Positions 7,747 to 16,521 of a stretch of 64,000 nucleotides of DNA are shown here, one piece after another. The notes beneath the pieces are model-generated. The model was not told the origin of the DNA. It worked only from the letters and a program-made list of their open reading frames with translations, and searched no databases. How positions within the stretch are numbered: position 1 is the stretch's first letter; each line of letters starts with the position of its first letter. This stretch comes from CBDDBX01 sp965225955 (GTDB taxonomy: Bacteria > Acidobacteriota > Aminicenantia > UBA2199). The position numbers and the translations under genes were made by a program. The stretch lies in the NCBI GenBank assembly GCA_965225955.1, contig CBDDBX010000008.1, positions 1 to 64,000 on the forward strand, given 5' to 3'.

Positions 7747-7774
7747 GAGACCGGGTTGGCGAAAACCCGGTCTC
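7747..7774 (-). terminator. Strong stem-loop between first and second paralogue
   Basis: A perfect 11-bp GC-rich stem (7747-7757 with 7764-7774) with a six-base loop, followed on the minus strand by only three T. It sits between the stop of the first gene (7808) and the start of the second (7672). It would partly terminate or protect the transcript and could set the expression ratio along the array. Confidence 0.6.
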
Positions 7775-7807
7775 CGTAAGAAGGTTCTTAATTATTAATT
7801 ATTTTTT

Positions 7808-8224
7808 TTAGTTTATAGTAAAAGTCCTGGTTATGGTTTCAGACTTCCCGAGAATATAGCAATATCCTTTTATTTCAACCTGATACCAACCGGGTGGAAA
7901 GTTGTTAACATTGTCTATGAGTGTTACTGTTTTTTTATAACCCGGCCCTTGAGATCCTAAATTTTTCATATATATTGTACCATTTGTACTGTTTTTTATT
8001 TTCGCTGTTATTGTCATATCATAGGTATTCATAGCTGTATCCATAGCCATTAATTCAAGATCTGTTCTGATCGCTGTGCCTGCTGAATAGGGGACACCTG
8101 CATCGAATTTCCATATCCATAGAACAATAGGAACCCTGGCTGAACTTATTTCGGCATTCAGAATTGGAACTACAGACAGAATAGCTGATAGTAAAGAAAG
8201 TACCAGAATCTGTTTAAATCTCAC
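7808..8224 (-). CDS. Exported small beta-rich protein, tandem paralogue 1 of 7 (most divergent)
   Basis: A 138-residue protein from GTG 8224 behind AGGAGG. The signal peptide ends near ILNAE. The body has LWIWKFDAGVPYSAGT, TDLELMAMDTAMNTYDMTI and WYQVEIKGYCYILGKSETI, the same pattern as its six siblings but without the NPC turn and with only the second cysteine. It is first in the row, next to the AT-rich upstream region, and followed by a strong stem-loop. It may be the ancestral or specialised copy. Function unknown. Confidence 0.7.
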   Translation of the reverse strand: MRFKQILVLSLLSAILSVVPILNAEISSARVPIVLWIWKFDAGVPYSAGTAIRTDLELMAMDTAMNTYDMTITAKIKNSTNGTIYMKNLGSQGPGYKKTVTLIDNVNNFPPGWYQVEIKGYCYILGKSETITRTFTIN

Positions 8225-8603
8225 TTCTACCTCCTCAGGTATTCAATTAGCACTTATCATTTGCTTCAGAGAATATTCAGAGCAGGGGTTCGGATGGGAA
8301 TTAAGCTTTAGGGATAATGCTCCATGAATTGTCACAATTATGGATACTGTTTTGCTGTTTTAAGGCAAAAGTTCCCTATTTTATCTGATTATCCCCCTCG
8401 AAATAATCCTCACTGTTTTTAAGTTACCAACTAATACCAACACTAATATTTTATAGATGTTTTATCAATTGTCAAGACTTTTTTCACCTTTTTCCGGGAA
8501 TTCTGTTTTTAACTGGGCTGTTGATTATATATTAACAGAAACAGATGCTTTCAAATGGGGTTTCAGTATATTTTTTACTTAATAGTTGCCAGCATATTAC
8601 AGA
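8225..8603. other. AT-rich divergent upstream region
   Basis: About 380 bases without a gene between the paralogue array (-) and the receptor gene (+). The only structure I can point to is the 13-bp perfect dyad at 8327-8339; the rest is AT-rich without an obvious promoter for the minus-strand array that I would defend. No riboswitch-like fold was recognised. Confidence 0.5.
8327..8339. promoter_or_regulatory. 13-bp perfect dyad, possible operator for the paralogue array
   Basis: AATTGTCACAATT is a perfect palindrome about one central base, some 100 bases upstream of the first paralogue. It could bind a dimeric regulator, but a dyad of this size in AT-rich DNA can occur by chance. Confidence 0.3.
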
Positions 8604-8631
8604 TTGACACCTGTTGATGATCGGTTATAAT
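8604..8631 (+). promoter_or_regulatory. Consensus sigma70-type promoter of the TonB-dependent receptor
   Basis: TTGACA (8604-8609) and TATAAT (8626-8631), both exact consensus, are 16 bp apart. Transcription would start near 8638, only about ten bases before the ATG at 8648, giving a near-leaderless message with no good ribosome binding site. CATATTAC (8593-8600) and GTAATATG (8643-8650) form an inverted pair around the promoter. Confidence 0.75.
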
Positions 8632-8647
8632 ATTATCTGCTGGTAAT

Positions 8648-10993
8648 ATGTTTATTAAGAAAGTTTTAAAAATTTCCATACTTCTGTTTATGTGTTCTCT
8701 TATTGGAGCTGATCCCGGCTCTTTTCAGGATAAGAGCAGAGGTGCTTCCGGTACTGTTAATGGTGAAGTGAGGGAGAAGTTAACCAGAGCAAAAATTGCA
8801 GGAATAACAGTTGCTGTAAAAGGACTTGATCTTGTAGGTATATCCGATGAAGAGGGGAATTTCTATATCCGTAATATACCGCCTGGCAGTTACAGTCTGA
8901 GATTTACCGGTACAGGGTATAAAGGAATCATTAAAACAGATATTATTGTTAAACCTGCCAGAACAACCCGGGTGGATGTGATTCTGTCTGAAGAAATTGT
9001 GAACCTTGAAGAGTCTGTTTCTGTTCATGCAGAATATTTCCATAAAGATGAGAAGAATCCTGTTAGTATTTTCAATCTCTCATCTGAAGAGGTAAGACGT
9101 GCACCGGGAACTGCAGGAGATGTAAGCAGAATGCTTAAAAGCATGCCCGGAGTAACCAGTCGTACTGATGATTCTTCAGAACTGATTGTAAGAGGAGGTT
9201 CGGCTCTGGAAAACGGATATTACATAGACAATATAAGAGTTCCCTCAATAGATCATCTGGCAGCATTTGGTTCAACCGGGGGGCTCTATTCAAGTATTGA
9301 TCCGGATCTTATACAGAATGTTGATTTCTATTCCGGGGGCTTCTCTGTTAATTATGGCAATGCACTCTCCTCGGTAACAGATATAACTCTCAGTGAAGGG
9401 AGCAGGGAAGCTGTTAACGGGCAGTTTGATATAAACCTCATGCAGTCAGGTGCAATTTTTGAAGGTCCTATAAACCACGGTAAGGGATCGTGGATATTTT
9501 CTCTGAGGAAATCGTATTTTAAGGTTCTGAAATCCGCAAAAGTTCTTAATGAGCAGGATAACTACCCTGATACGCTGGATTCACTGCTGAAAGTAGTTTA
9601 TGATCTTTCTGACATGCATAGAATCAGTTTTCTGCACTATCAGGGGAAATCGGATTTCATGACAACTGTTAATGTTAGTTCTCTCTATCTTGAGCATTCA
9701 CAATCTACTGTAGGAGTAAATCTTACATCCAACTGGAGCCCCACTTTCTATTCAAATACTTCTCTCTCTTATTCAAGGGTTCGCAGGGAAGACAGACAGA
9801 AGATTGATCAGCATAAGCAGTTCTTTGATTATCATCTGAAAGATAAAACTAAATTCTATCACCTGAGAAATATGAACTACCTTGTTATTGATTCAAAAAA
9901 TAAACTGGATTTTGGTATCAATATAACAAAAGAATCTGTTGGTATGAATCATGGGGTAAATGTAGACTGGCCTGATAAACCTGAAGAGCTGGCCCTTCCT
10001 GAAGGTGGGTACTACGATTACTCAACAGTAAGAACCTCTCTTTTTGCCTCATATATATGTAATCTTTTTGACAGACTCACTATTACTGCAGGATTGAGAT
10101 ACGACTATTCAAGCTCTTTTGAAGGAAGGGTTTTTAATCCTGTATCTCCAAGATTGTCACTTAGTTATCAGTTAACAAGGCAGTTAACCCTTAATGCAGG
10201 GTACGGAATATTTTATCAGTCAATACCTTTAAACTATCTTGCATATATTCCTGAATCAAAGATGCTTCGACCTATGAGAGCAGATCACTTCACTGCTGGT
10301 CTTGAATATATGACTGGTACAGGTATAAGAATAATGCTTGAAGGTTACTATAAACGCTATTATGATCAGCCGATTGATCCTGATAAACCGGAAGTACTGA
10401 TTACTGATTATACTGCAGACAGAATTTCCAAAGACTACTATTCCGGTGAAGCTTACTATATACCTGAAGATCTTACAGGTCGTGGTGCAGGTTATGCCTG
10501 GGGGCTTGAACTCTTTATACAGAAGAAACTGACAGATAAGTTTTACGGCATGATCAGTGCAACTTACTATAGAAGTAAATACAGAGATCTTGATGGTCAC
10601 TGGAAAAACAGAATGTATGACAATAGATATCTTGCCAATATTACTCTGGGGTACAAGTTCAACAGAAACTGGGAAGTCAGCATGAAATTCACAACCATAG
10701 GTGGCAGCCCTTATACTCCGGTTGATATTCACGCCTCTGAAATTGTTAACAGAAAATGGCAGGACAGGGAAAGAATTAATGCCGCACGTTACCCTTATTA
10801 CAGCTCACTTAATCTGAGAGTGGACAGAACATGGTTTATGGGTAACAGTTCAGTTATGGTATATCTTGATGTATGGAATGCATTTAACAGAAAAAATGTG
10901 AGACGTTACTGGTGGGACAGAGGGCTTAGAAGAATCAATGCGAACTATCAGATGCCAATTGTTCCGGTAATCGGTATTGAGTACGAGTTCTGA
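8648..10993 (+). CDS. TonB-dependent outer-membrane receptor
   Basis: A 781-residue protein. In order: a signal peptide (about 1-21), a carboxypeptidase-regulatory-like beta domain (about 34-110, with GISDEEGNFYIRNIPPGSYSL), a plug domain (about 130-245, with MLKSMPGVTSR, LIVRGGSALENGYYIDNI and a FYSGGFSVNYGN segment), then a long beta barrel. The C terminus ends in phenylalanine (VIGIEYEF), the usual outer-membrane signature. Such receptors import or bind ligands using TonB energy; the substrate is unknown and no riboswitch or metal-uptake gene is nearby. It is divergent from the seven exported paralogues, which could be its partners. Confidence 0.9.
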   Translation: MFIKKVLKISILLFMCSLIGADPGSFQDKSRGASGTVNGEVREKLTRAKIAGITVAVKGLDLVGISDEEGNFYIRNIPPGSYSLRFTGTGYKGIIKTDIIVKPARTTRVDVILSEEIVNLEESVSVHAEYFHKDEKNPVSIFNLSSEEVRRAPGTAGDVSRMLKSMPGVTSRTDDSSELIVRGGSALENGYYIDNIRVPSIDHLAAFGSTGGLYSSIDPDLIQNVDFYSGGFSVNYGNALSSVTDITLSEGSREAVNGQFDINLMQSGAIFEGPINHGKGSWIFSLRKSYFKVLKSAKVLNEQDNYPDTLDSLLKVVYDLSDMHRISFLHYQGKSDFMTTVNVSSLYLEHSQSTVGVNLTSNWSPTFYSNTSLSYSRVRREDRQKIDQHKQFFDYHLKDKTKFYHLRNMNYLVIDSKNKLDFGINITKESVGMNHGVNVDWPDKPEELALPEGGYYDYSTVRTSLFASYICNLFDRLTITAGLRYDYSSSFEGRVFNPVSPRLSLSYQLTRQLTLNAGYGIFYQSIPLNYLAYIPESKMLRPMRADHFTAGLEYMTGTGIRIMLEGYYKRYYDQPIDPDKPEVLITDYTADRISKDYYSGEAYYIPEDLTGRGAGYAWGLELFIQKKLTDKFYGMISATYYRSKYRDLDGHWKNRMYDNRYLANITLGYKFNRNWEVSMKFTTIGGSPYTPVDIHASEIVNRKWQDRERINAARYPYYSSLNLRVDRTWFMGNSSVMVYLDVWNAFNRKNVRRYWWDRGLRRINANYQMPIVPVIGIEYEF

Positions 10994-11048
10994 TAATATC
11001 TTTCTTTTCTGTTGTTGAAAATCCTGAACCTCAGTTTAACATTATTAA

Positions 11049-12071
11049 GTGGAAACAAATGCTGAAAAGAGCGTAAGAAGTTTAGTTATACCTGTAGCCG
11101 GAGGTAAAGGGGGGAGTGGTAAATCTCTTGTTACTGCAAACCTGGCAATATCACTGGCTAAAGAAGGTAAAAGAGTTGTAGTAATTGATCTGGATCTTGG
11201 GGGATCAAATCTTCACTGTTATCTGGGAACAGGTAACAGAAAGCCCGGTGTAGGTGACTTTGTAAGAACCAGTGGTGTAGCTCTTGAAGATTTTCTTTAT
11301 GAAACTTCTGAAGAGAATCTTCTTTTTATTCCCGGAGGTGTAGCTCCTTTCATGGCCAATATTACATGGCATCAGAAGCAGAGAATACAGAAAGGGATTT
11401 TTGAGATTGATGCTGACTATATACTTCTGGACCTTGGAGCCGGAACCTCTTTCAACACTCTCGATTTTTTCAATCTGTCTGACAGAGGAGTTGTTGTTAC
11501 TTCACCTGATTTTGTCTCAGTAATTACTACTTTGGGGTTTCTAAAAAACAATATTTTCAGAAAAATCCTTCAGCAGCTTAAAAAATATCCTGAAGAGATG
11601 ATTTTCGTTGATTCCCTTATAAATGGCGAAGGTTCAGACAGGAATATTACTATTGACACTCTGAAAACTGAGGCTGGTAGTAAATATCCGGCGATTGTTG
11701 ATCTGATTACCGGAATTTGTGAAAAGTTCAGGCCAGTAGTCCTCTTTAACAGAGCAGAATCTCTTGCAGGTTTTTCAATTATCAAACAGTTCCAGCGGGG
11801 AATGAGAACTGTGTTATCTATTGAAGCAGACTATTTTGGATATATATTTGAGGATAGCTCCGTCAGGGAAGCTATTGATATGAAGCAATCACTTATAGCT
11901 GGCTTTCCACAATCCGGTGCAGGAAAGGAATTTAAGAGAATAGGTGAAAGGCTGATAAGGTTTTACGGTGAATCTCCAATAGACAGTGCCGGGTTACTTG
12001 AGCGATCTACAAAGAGATCTTTTGAAAAAATGCATATAAATAGTGAGGATTCAGGTACTCAACAGATCTGA
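11049..12071 (+). CDS. MinD/ParA-family ATPase (FlhG-like)
   Basis: A 340-residue cytoplasmic ATPase. The deviant Walker A motif AGGKGGSGKS (about residues 17-26) carries the signature lysine; the A' motif is VIDLDLGGSN and the Walker B region YILLDLGAGTSFNTLDFF. FlhG/FleN and related MinD proteins position or count structures at the membrane or pole. The start is a GTG with a poor ribosome binding site; no better start is in frame. No flagellar, chemotaxis or parB gene is visible nearby, so this is an orphan copy. It follows the receptor by 55 bases and may be co-transcribed with it. Confidence 0.75.
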   Translation: METNAEKSVRSLVIPVAGGKGGSGKSLVTANLAISLAKEGKRVVVIDLDLGGSNLHCYLGTGNRKPGVGDFVRTSGVALEDFLYETSEENLLFIPGGVAPFMANITWHQKQRIQKGIFEIDADYILLDLGAGTSFNTLDFFNLSDRGVVVTSPDFVSVITTLGFLKNNIFRKILQQLKKYPEEMIFVDSLINGEGSDRNITIDTLKTEAGSKYPAIVDLITGICEKFRPVVLFNRAESLAGFSIIKQFQRGMRTVLSIEADYFGYIFEDSSVREAIDMKQSLIAGFPQSGAGKEFKRIGERLIRFYGESPIDSAGLLERSTKRSFEKMHINSEDSGTQQI

Positions 12072-12272
12072 TAAGGTTCCCGATAATTACACATTACTTC
12101 ATTAAATTGAAATAAAAATTCCATTAAGAAAATTTTTCTGATACTATGTTTGTAAATATATTTTGCAATTGTGTTAAGGATTAATATCCTGCAGAATGTG
12201 TTGTACGAAAGGTTTTGTTTTAGAAGCAGTGTTTTGTTTAATTGGAAAAATTTAAATTTCAAGGAGTTTTAA

Positions 12273-13532
12273 ATGAATCAGGTGACTGCTGCTCTGAACG
12301 AGAATGAGAATTTACCGGAGAGAGGTCCGGTAGCCGGAGGGGAGAGGATTATCTCGCTGGATGTATTAAGGGGAATAGCTGTACTGGGTATTCTTATAAT
12401 TAATATTCAGGTCTATTCAATGGTGGGGGTAGCTTTTAAAAATCCTCTGGCCTGGGGAGATTTCACAGGTCTGAATAAGATTGTATGGATGTTTACTCAC
12501 ATCTTTGCTGCTGGTAAATTTATTGCAATCTTTTCCATGCTTTTTGGCGCAGGAATTGTACTGATAACCAGAAAAGCAGAGAAGAGAGGGAAAAAGGGAG
12601 CAGGAATTCACTATTCAAGAAATTTCTGGCTTATAGTTATCGGAGCTGTTCATGCATATCTGCTCTGGTATGGCGATATACTATTTACTTATGGTTTATG
12701 CGCTTTGCCACTCTTCTTTCTGAGAAGATTCAAACCCTGGAAGCAGCTTGCAATAGGTGTCTTGCTTATGGCTCTATGTTCAGGTTTTTTCATTACCGGA
12801 GGACTTAGTATTGATAAGTGGCCGGAGAAAGGCAAAAAAAGAGCGATGGAAACCTGGCAGCCGCCAGTTGAAAAGATAGAAGAAGAGATCTCTTATGTCA
12901 GAGGAAGCTGGATTGATCACGTCAGATACAAGATGCCAAAAGTTATGGAAATGCAGACCTCCACTTTTATCTATTTTACGGGATGGTTTATCTCTGGGAT
13001 GATGCTTATTGGTATGGCTCTTTTTAAGTGGGGAGTTTTCACTAACGAGCGATCTGAAAGGTTTTATATAAGAGGTTTTCTGATATCTTTCCCAATTGGT
13101 TTTATTACTGTTGTTTACGGACTTATGGAGAATTTCAGACACAATTTTTCCTATGACTACTCTATGATGCTTGGATCTCAGTATAACTACTGGGGAGCCT
13201 TGCTGATGAGTTTCAGTTATGTCTGTCTTGTAATGCTGATTTGTAAAAAAGGGCTCTTTGGGAGAGCAGTCAATGCTTTAAAGAGTGTCGGGCGTATGGC
13301 ATTGTCAAACTACCTTATGCAGACAATACTTGCTATTTTTATTTTTAATGGTAGTTTCGGGATGGGGCTGTTCGGTACTTTTCAGAGATGGGAGCAACAG
13401 GTTATTGCACTACTTATGTGGGTTGTTCTTACTATATTTTCTGTAAAATGGATGGAAAAGTTCAGCTTTGGACCTGTTGAATGGATCTGGAGAACTCTTA
13501 CATATTTTAAGAAACAGCCTTTAAAAAAATAG
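12273..13532 (+). CDS. DUF418/YeiB-type multi-pass membrane protein, copy 1
   Basis: A 419-residue inner-membrane protein. Motifs of the family: SLDVLRGIAVLGILIINIQ at the start, FAAGKFIAIFSMLFGAGIVLI, AYLLWYGDILFTYGLCALPL and the C-terminal FGPVEWIWRTLTY, with about nine to ten hydrophobic segments. Family members are related to acyltransferase-3-like membrane proteins and are of unknown function. AAGGAG precedes the ATG. It heads a row of three homologues and is the most different of them (for example HYSRNFWLIVIGAVHAY against HLSRNMWLIFFGCIHAY). The 200 bases upstream are AT-rich and hold no gene. Confidence 0.85.
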   Translation: MNQVTAALNENENLPERGPVAGGERIISLDVLRGIAVLGILIINIQVYSMVGVAFKNPLAWGDFTGLNKIVWMFTHIFAAGKFIAIFSMLFGAGIVLITRKAEKRGKKGAGIHYSRNFWLIVIGAVHAYLLWYGDILFTYGLCALPLFFLRRFKPWKQLAIGVLLMALCSGFFITGGLSIDKWPEKGKKRAMETWQPPVEKIEEEISYVRGSWIDHVRYKMPKVMEMQTSTFIYFTGWFISGMMLIGMALFKWGVFTNERSERFYIRGFLISFPIGFITVVYGLMENFRHNFSYDYSMMLGSQYNYWGALLMSFSYVCLVMLICKKGLFGRAVNALKSVGRMALSNYLMQTILAIFIFNGSFGMGLFGTFQRWEQQVIALLMWVVLTIFSVKWMEKFSFGPVEWIWRTLTYFKKQPLKK

Positions 13533-13569
13533 GGTTATTCTGGTAAAATAAAATTTATGAGAGGAAGAA

Positions 13570-14814
13570 ATGAGTGATGTTATCGAAAACGGGAGATTAA
13601 ATCCGGTTAGGTCTGAAAACAGGATAGAGTCTCTTGATCTTTTGAGAGGAATAGCTGTACTTGGAATCCTCATAATGAACATTCAGGCATATGCAATGGT
13701 TGGCGCAGCTTATCAGAATCCATATGTATGGGGAGATCTTTCAGGTATAAACAGCCTTGTATGGATAGCAGGTTATATTTTTGCTTCAGGCAAGTTTATT
13801 GCAATTTTTTCAATGCTTTTTGGTGCAGGAATAGTTCTTATTGGAAGAAAAGCTGAAAAGAAAGGTAAAGGTGGTCTTGGACTGCACTTATCAAGAAATA
13901 TGTGGCTGATTTTTTTTGGATGTATTCACGCATATCTTCTCTGGTACGGGGATATTCTGTTTACTTACGGAGTGTGCTCAATTCCAGTATTTTTTATGAG
14001 GAAGCTTTCGTCAAGGAAGCTTCTCGTTTTTGGTTTGCTTCTTCTTCTGGGAGGAGCATCAATGTCAGTGATGGCTGGACTTACTATGGATAAGTGGCCT
14101 GAAGAGGCAAGAAAAGAGTCTGTACAGAGCTGGAGTCCTGATCAGGAAAAAATTGATGAAGAGATTGCAATTACAAGAGGTGACTGGGGAGGTCTTGTAA
14201 TCTACCGCTTCCCCAAAACACTCTCTATGCAGACAATGGTGCTTTTCTTCTATACAGGGTGGCTGGTAACAGGATTGATGCTCATTGGAATGGGGCTTTT
14301 TAAGTGGGGAGTCTTTTCAGGTGAAAGGTCAGATGCCTTTTATAAAAAAGGATTCCTGTACTCTTTTTTTCCCGGAATGGCACTTGTGATCTGGGGTGTG
14401 ATACAGCATTTCAGACACGATTTTGCTTATGAGTATTCTATGTTTCAGGGAGCACAGTTCAACTACTGGGGAGCAGTTCTGGTTAGTTTCAGTTATGTGT
14501 GCCTGATAGTCTTATGTCACAAAAGAGGTTACTTCAGAAAATTAGCTGACATATTGAGAACAGTAGGTAGAATGGCACTTTCAAACTATCTGTTTCAGAC
14601 TATTATATGCGTTCTTCTGTTTTATGGAGGTCCGGGACTTGGACTTTTTAGTAAAATAGAGAGGTGGGGACAGATTCTTGTGGTTTTTGCTGTCTGGTTA
14701 TTACTGGTAAGTTTTTCTATGATCTGGATGAAAAATTTCAGATTTGGTCCTTTTGAATGGATATGGAGGTCTCTGACTTACTGGAGAACCCAGCCTCTCA
14801 GGAAAGAGAAGTAG
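13570..14814 (+). CDS. DUF418/YeiB-type multi-pass membrane protein, copy 2
   Basis: A 414-residue protein, 37 bases after copy 1, with GAGGAAG before the start. It has the same architecture: SLDLLRGIAVLGILIMNIQ, SGKFIAIFSMLFGAGIVLIG, LWYGDILFTYGVCSIPVFFM and FGPFEWIWRSLTY. From about residue 95 to 140 it is almost identical to copy 3, in DNA as well as protein, pointing to recent duplication or gene conversion between these two. Function unknown; the family is often linked with cell-surface or transport functions but without a proven activity. Confidence 0.85.
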   Translation: MSDVIENGRLNPVRSENRIESLDLLRGIAVLGILIMNIQAYAMVGAAYQNPYVWGDLSGINSLVWIAGYIFASGKFIAIFSMLFGAGIVLIGRKAEKKGKGGLGLHLSRNMWLIFFGCIHAYLLWYGDILFTYGVCSIPVFFMRKLSSRKLLVFGLLLLLGGASMSVMAGLTMDKWPEEARKESVQSWSPDQEKIDEEIAITRGDWGGLVIYRFPKTLSMQTMVLFFYTGWLVTGLMLIGMGLFKWGVFSGERSDAFYKKGFLYSFFPGMALVIWGVIQHFRHDFAYEYSMFQGAQFNYWGAVLVSFSYVCLIVLCHKRGYFRKLADILRTVGRMALSNYLFQTIICVLLFYGGPGLGLFSKIERWGQILVVFAVWLLLVSFSMIWMKNFRFGPFEWIWRSLTYWRTQPLRKEK

Positions 14815-14853
14815 TTATAAATAAGTTAAATAAATTTAGTTAATGGGGTGAGT

Positions 14854-16101
14854 ATGAACCAGAATATGGTTAAAAGCAGGTTAAGTCCTGTAGCTGCAAA
14901 TGAGAGAATAGGCTCTCTTGATTTGCTAAGAGGTGTTGCTGTTCTTGGAATACTTCTAATGAATATAAGAGCCTATTCTATGATCTATGCCAGCTATCTG
15001 AACCCCCTGGCCTGGGGGGATTTTACAGGTATGAATAAGGCTGTATGGATTATGAATCACATATTTTCTGAAGGCAAGTTTATTGCAATTTTTTCAATGC
15101 TTTTTGGCGCAGGAGTAGTTCTTATTGGAAGAAAGGCTGAAGAGAAAGGGAAAGGTGGGCTTGGGCTGCACTTATCCAGAAATATGTGGCTGATTTTCTT
15201 TGGATGTATTCATGCATATCTTCTCTGGTACGGGGATATTCTGTTTACTTATGGGGTATGTTCTATACCGGTTTTTTTCATGAGGAAAATTTCTCCACGA
15301 AAACTTCTCATAATCGGGCTTCTGCTTGTACTTGTAGGCTCTTCTATGTTTATGCTGGCAGGACTTACACTGGATACATGGCCCCCTGAAGCAAAGGCGG
15401 GAATTAAGCAGGACTGGACTCCCGGGCAGGAAAAGATAGATAAAGAAATAAGTTATTCCAGAGGTGACTGGGCATCTCATGTTGCCTTCCGTTTTCCTAA
15501 AGTCCTCTCAATGCAGACAGTGATGCTTATCTTTTATATCGGCTGGCTTGTTACCGGCCTGATGCTTATAGGTATGGGGCTTTTTAAGTGGGGAGTTTTC
15601 TCTGGAGAGAGAACCGTGAATTTTTATAAGAAAGGATTTATCTACTCTTTTGTACCTGGAATAGCTCTTATAGTTTCTGGTATGGTGAAGCATTTTGAGC
15701 ATGATTTTTCTTTTGAATATTCAATGTTTCTGGGATCTCAATTCAATTACTGGGGAGCAATATTTATAAGTTTCAGTTATGTCTGTCTGCTGATTTTTCT
15801 TTATAAGAAGGGTTATGCCAAAAGAGTGATGGAAATATTGAAAACCGTTGGAAGGATGGCTCTTTCAAACTATCTTCTTCAGACTATCATATGTGTGCTC
15901 ATATTCTACGGACCTCCGGGATTTGGTCTTTTCTGCAGAGTAGAGAGGTGGGAGCAGTTACTTATAGTCCTGTTTGTATGGGGGCTTTTAGTTACCTTCT
16001 CTGTCTGGTGGATGAAAAGATTTCGCTTTGGTCCTTTTGAATGGATATGGAGAACTCTGACTTACAGGAAGATTCAGCCATTAAAAAAGGATATACGATA
16101 A
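14854..16101 (+). CDS. DUF418/YeiB-type multi-pass membrane protein, copy 3
   Basis: A 415-residue protein. ATG 14854 is preferred over GTG 14848 because GGGGTGAG then lies at a suitable distance. Motifs: SLDLLRGVAVLGILLMNIR, EGKFIAIFSMLFGAGVVLIG, LWYGDILFTYGVCSIPVFFM, FGPFEWIWRTLTY. It is most like copy 2. The loop before the middle membrane segments differs between the three (GLTLDTWPPEAKAG here), so any specialisation probably lies in that outward or inward loop of about 40 residues. Confidence 0.85.
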   Translation: MNQNMVKSRLSPVAANERIGSLDLLRGVAVLGILLMNIRAYSMIYASYLNPLAWGDFTGMNKAVWIMNHIFSEGKFIAIFSMLFGAGVVLIGRKAEEKGKGGLGLHLSRNMWLIFFGCIHAYLLWYGDILFTYGVCSIPVFFMRKISPRKLLIIGLLLVLVGSSMFMLAGLTLDTWPPEAKAGIKQDWTPGQEKIDKEISYSRGDWASHVAFRFPKVLSMQTVMLIFYIGWLVTGLMLIGMGLFKWGVFSGERTVNFYKKGFIYSFVPGIALIVSGMVKHFEHDFSFEYSMFLGSQFNYWGAIFISFSYVCLLIFLYKKGYAKRVMEILKTVGRMALSNYLLQTIICVLIFYGPPGFGLFCRVERWEQLLIVLFVWGLLVTFSVWWMKRFRFGPFEWIWRTLTYRKIQPLKKDIR

Positions 16102-16169
16102 ATCTGCTGCAGGTAATTTTTCAAAAATCTCCTGTCATGGTAAAATCCGGTGCAGTGAGGTAAATAGCT

Positions 16170-16502
16170 ATGACAAATAGACTGGAAAACTGGTTTGTTG
16201 CAAATGAAGAGCGTTTTGTTGCAAATGGTATGACCCGGGGTACTATGCAGTTACTGGAAGCAGACAGCGATGCAGACTCCGGTCTTGAAATATTGATGGA
16301 TACAGCAGATAAAACCGGCAGGATTTTTTTAAGCAAAGCCGGTAGCCTTGAAACAGAGATATGTGATTCTGTAGCTGATGTTACAATATCTTATGAGTAC
16401 TTTGAGATGTCAGAAAGTGATACGCCTGAACAATTTCTGGAAGATTACGTATTTCTATTAGGCCTTGCAGGAGGATGCTCCTGTTCCGGTTGTGGAAATT
16501 AG
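16170..16502 (+). CDS. Small acidic protein with cysteine-rich C terminus, function unknown
   Basis: A 110-residue protein without a signal peptide or membrane segment. It begins MTNRLENWFVANEERFVANG and ends GLAGGCSCSGCGN, with three cysteines in seven residues that could bind a metal or be modified. A GAGGT site precedes the ATG. It lies between the DUF418 row and the YCF48-like gene, 68 and 19 bases away respectively, so it is probably co-transcribed with the latter. I do not recognise a family. Confidence 0.6.
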   Translation: MTNRLENWFVANEERFVANGMTRGTMQLLEADSDADSGLEILMDTADKTGRIFLSKAGSLETEICDSVADVTISYEYFEMSESDTPEQFLEDYVFLLGLAGGCSCSGCGN

Positions 16503-16521
16503 TTAAAACGGAGGTTTTATA

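Noticed and set aside
8225..8647. Cobalamin or other riboswitch before the TonB-dependent receptor
   Set aside because: The promoter lies only about 40 bases before the start codon, leaving no room for a leader structure, and no conserved boxes are visible.
10256..10732. Open frame of 158 codons antisense to the TonB-dependent receptor
   Set aside because: Shadow of the barrel-coding region, with no ribosome site or known motif.
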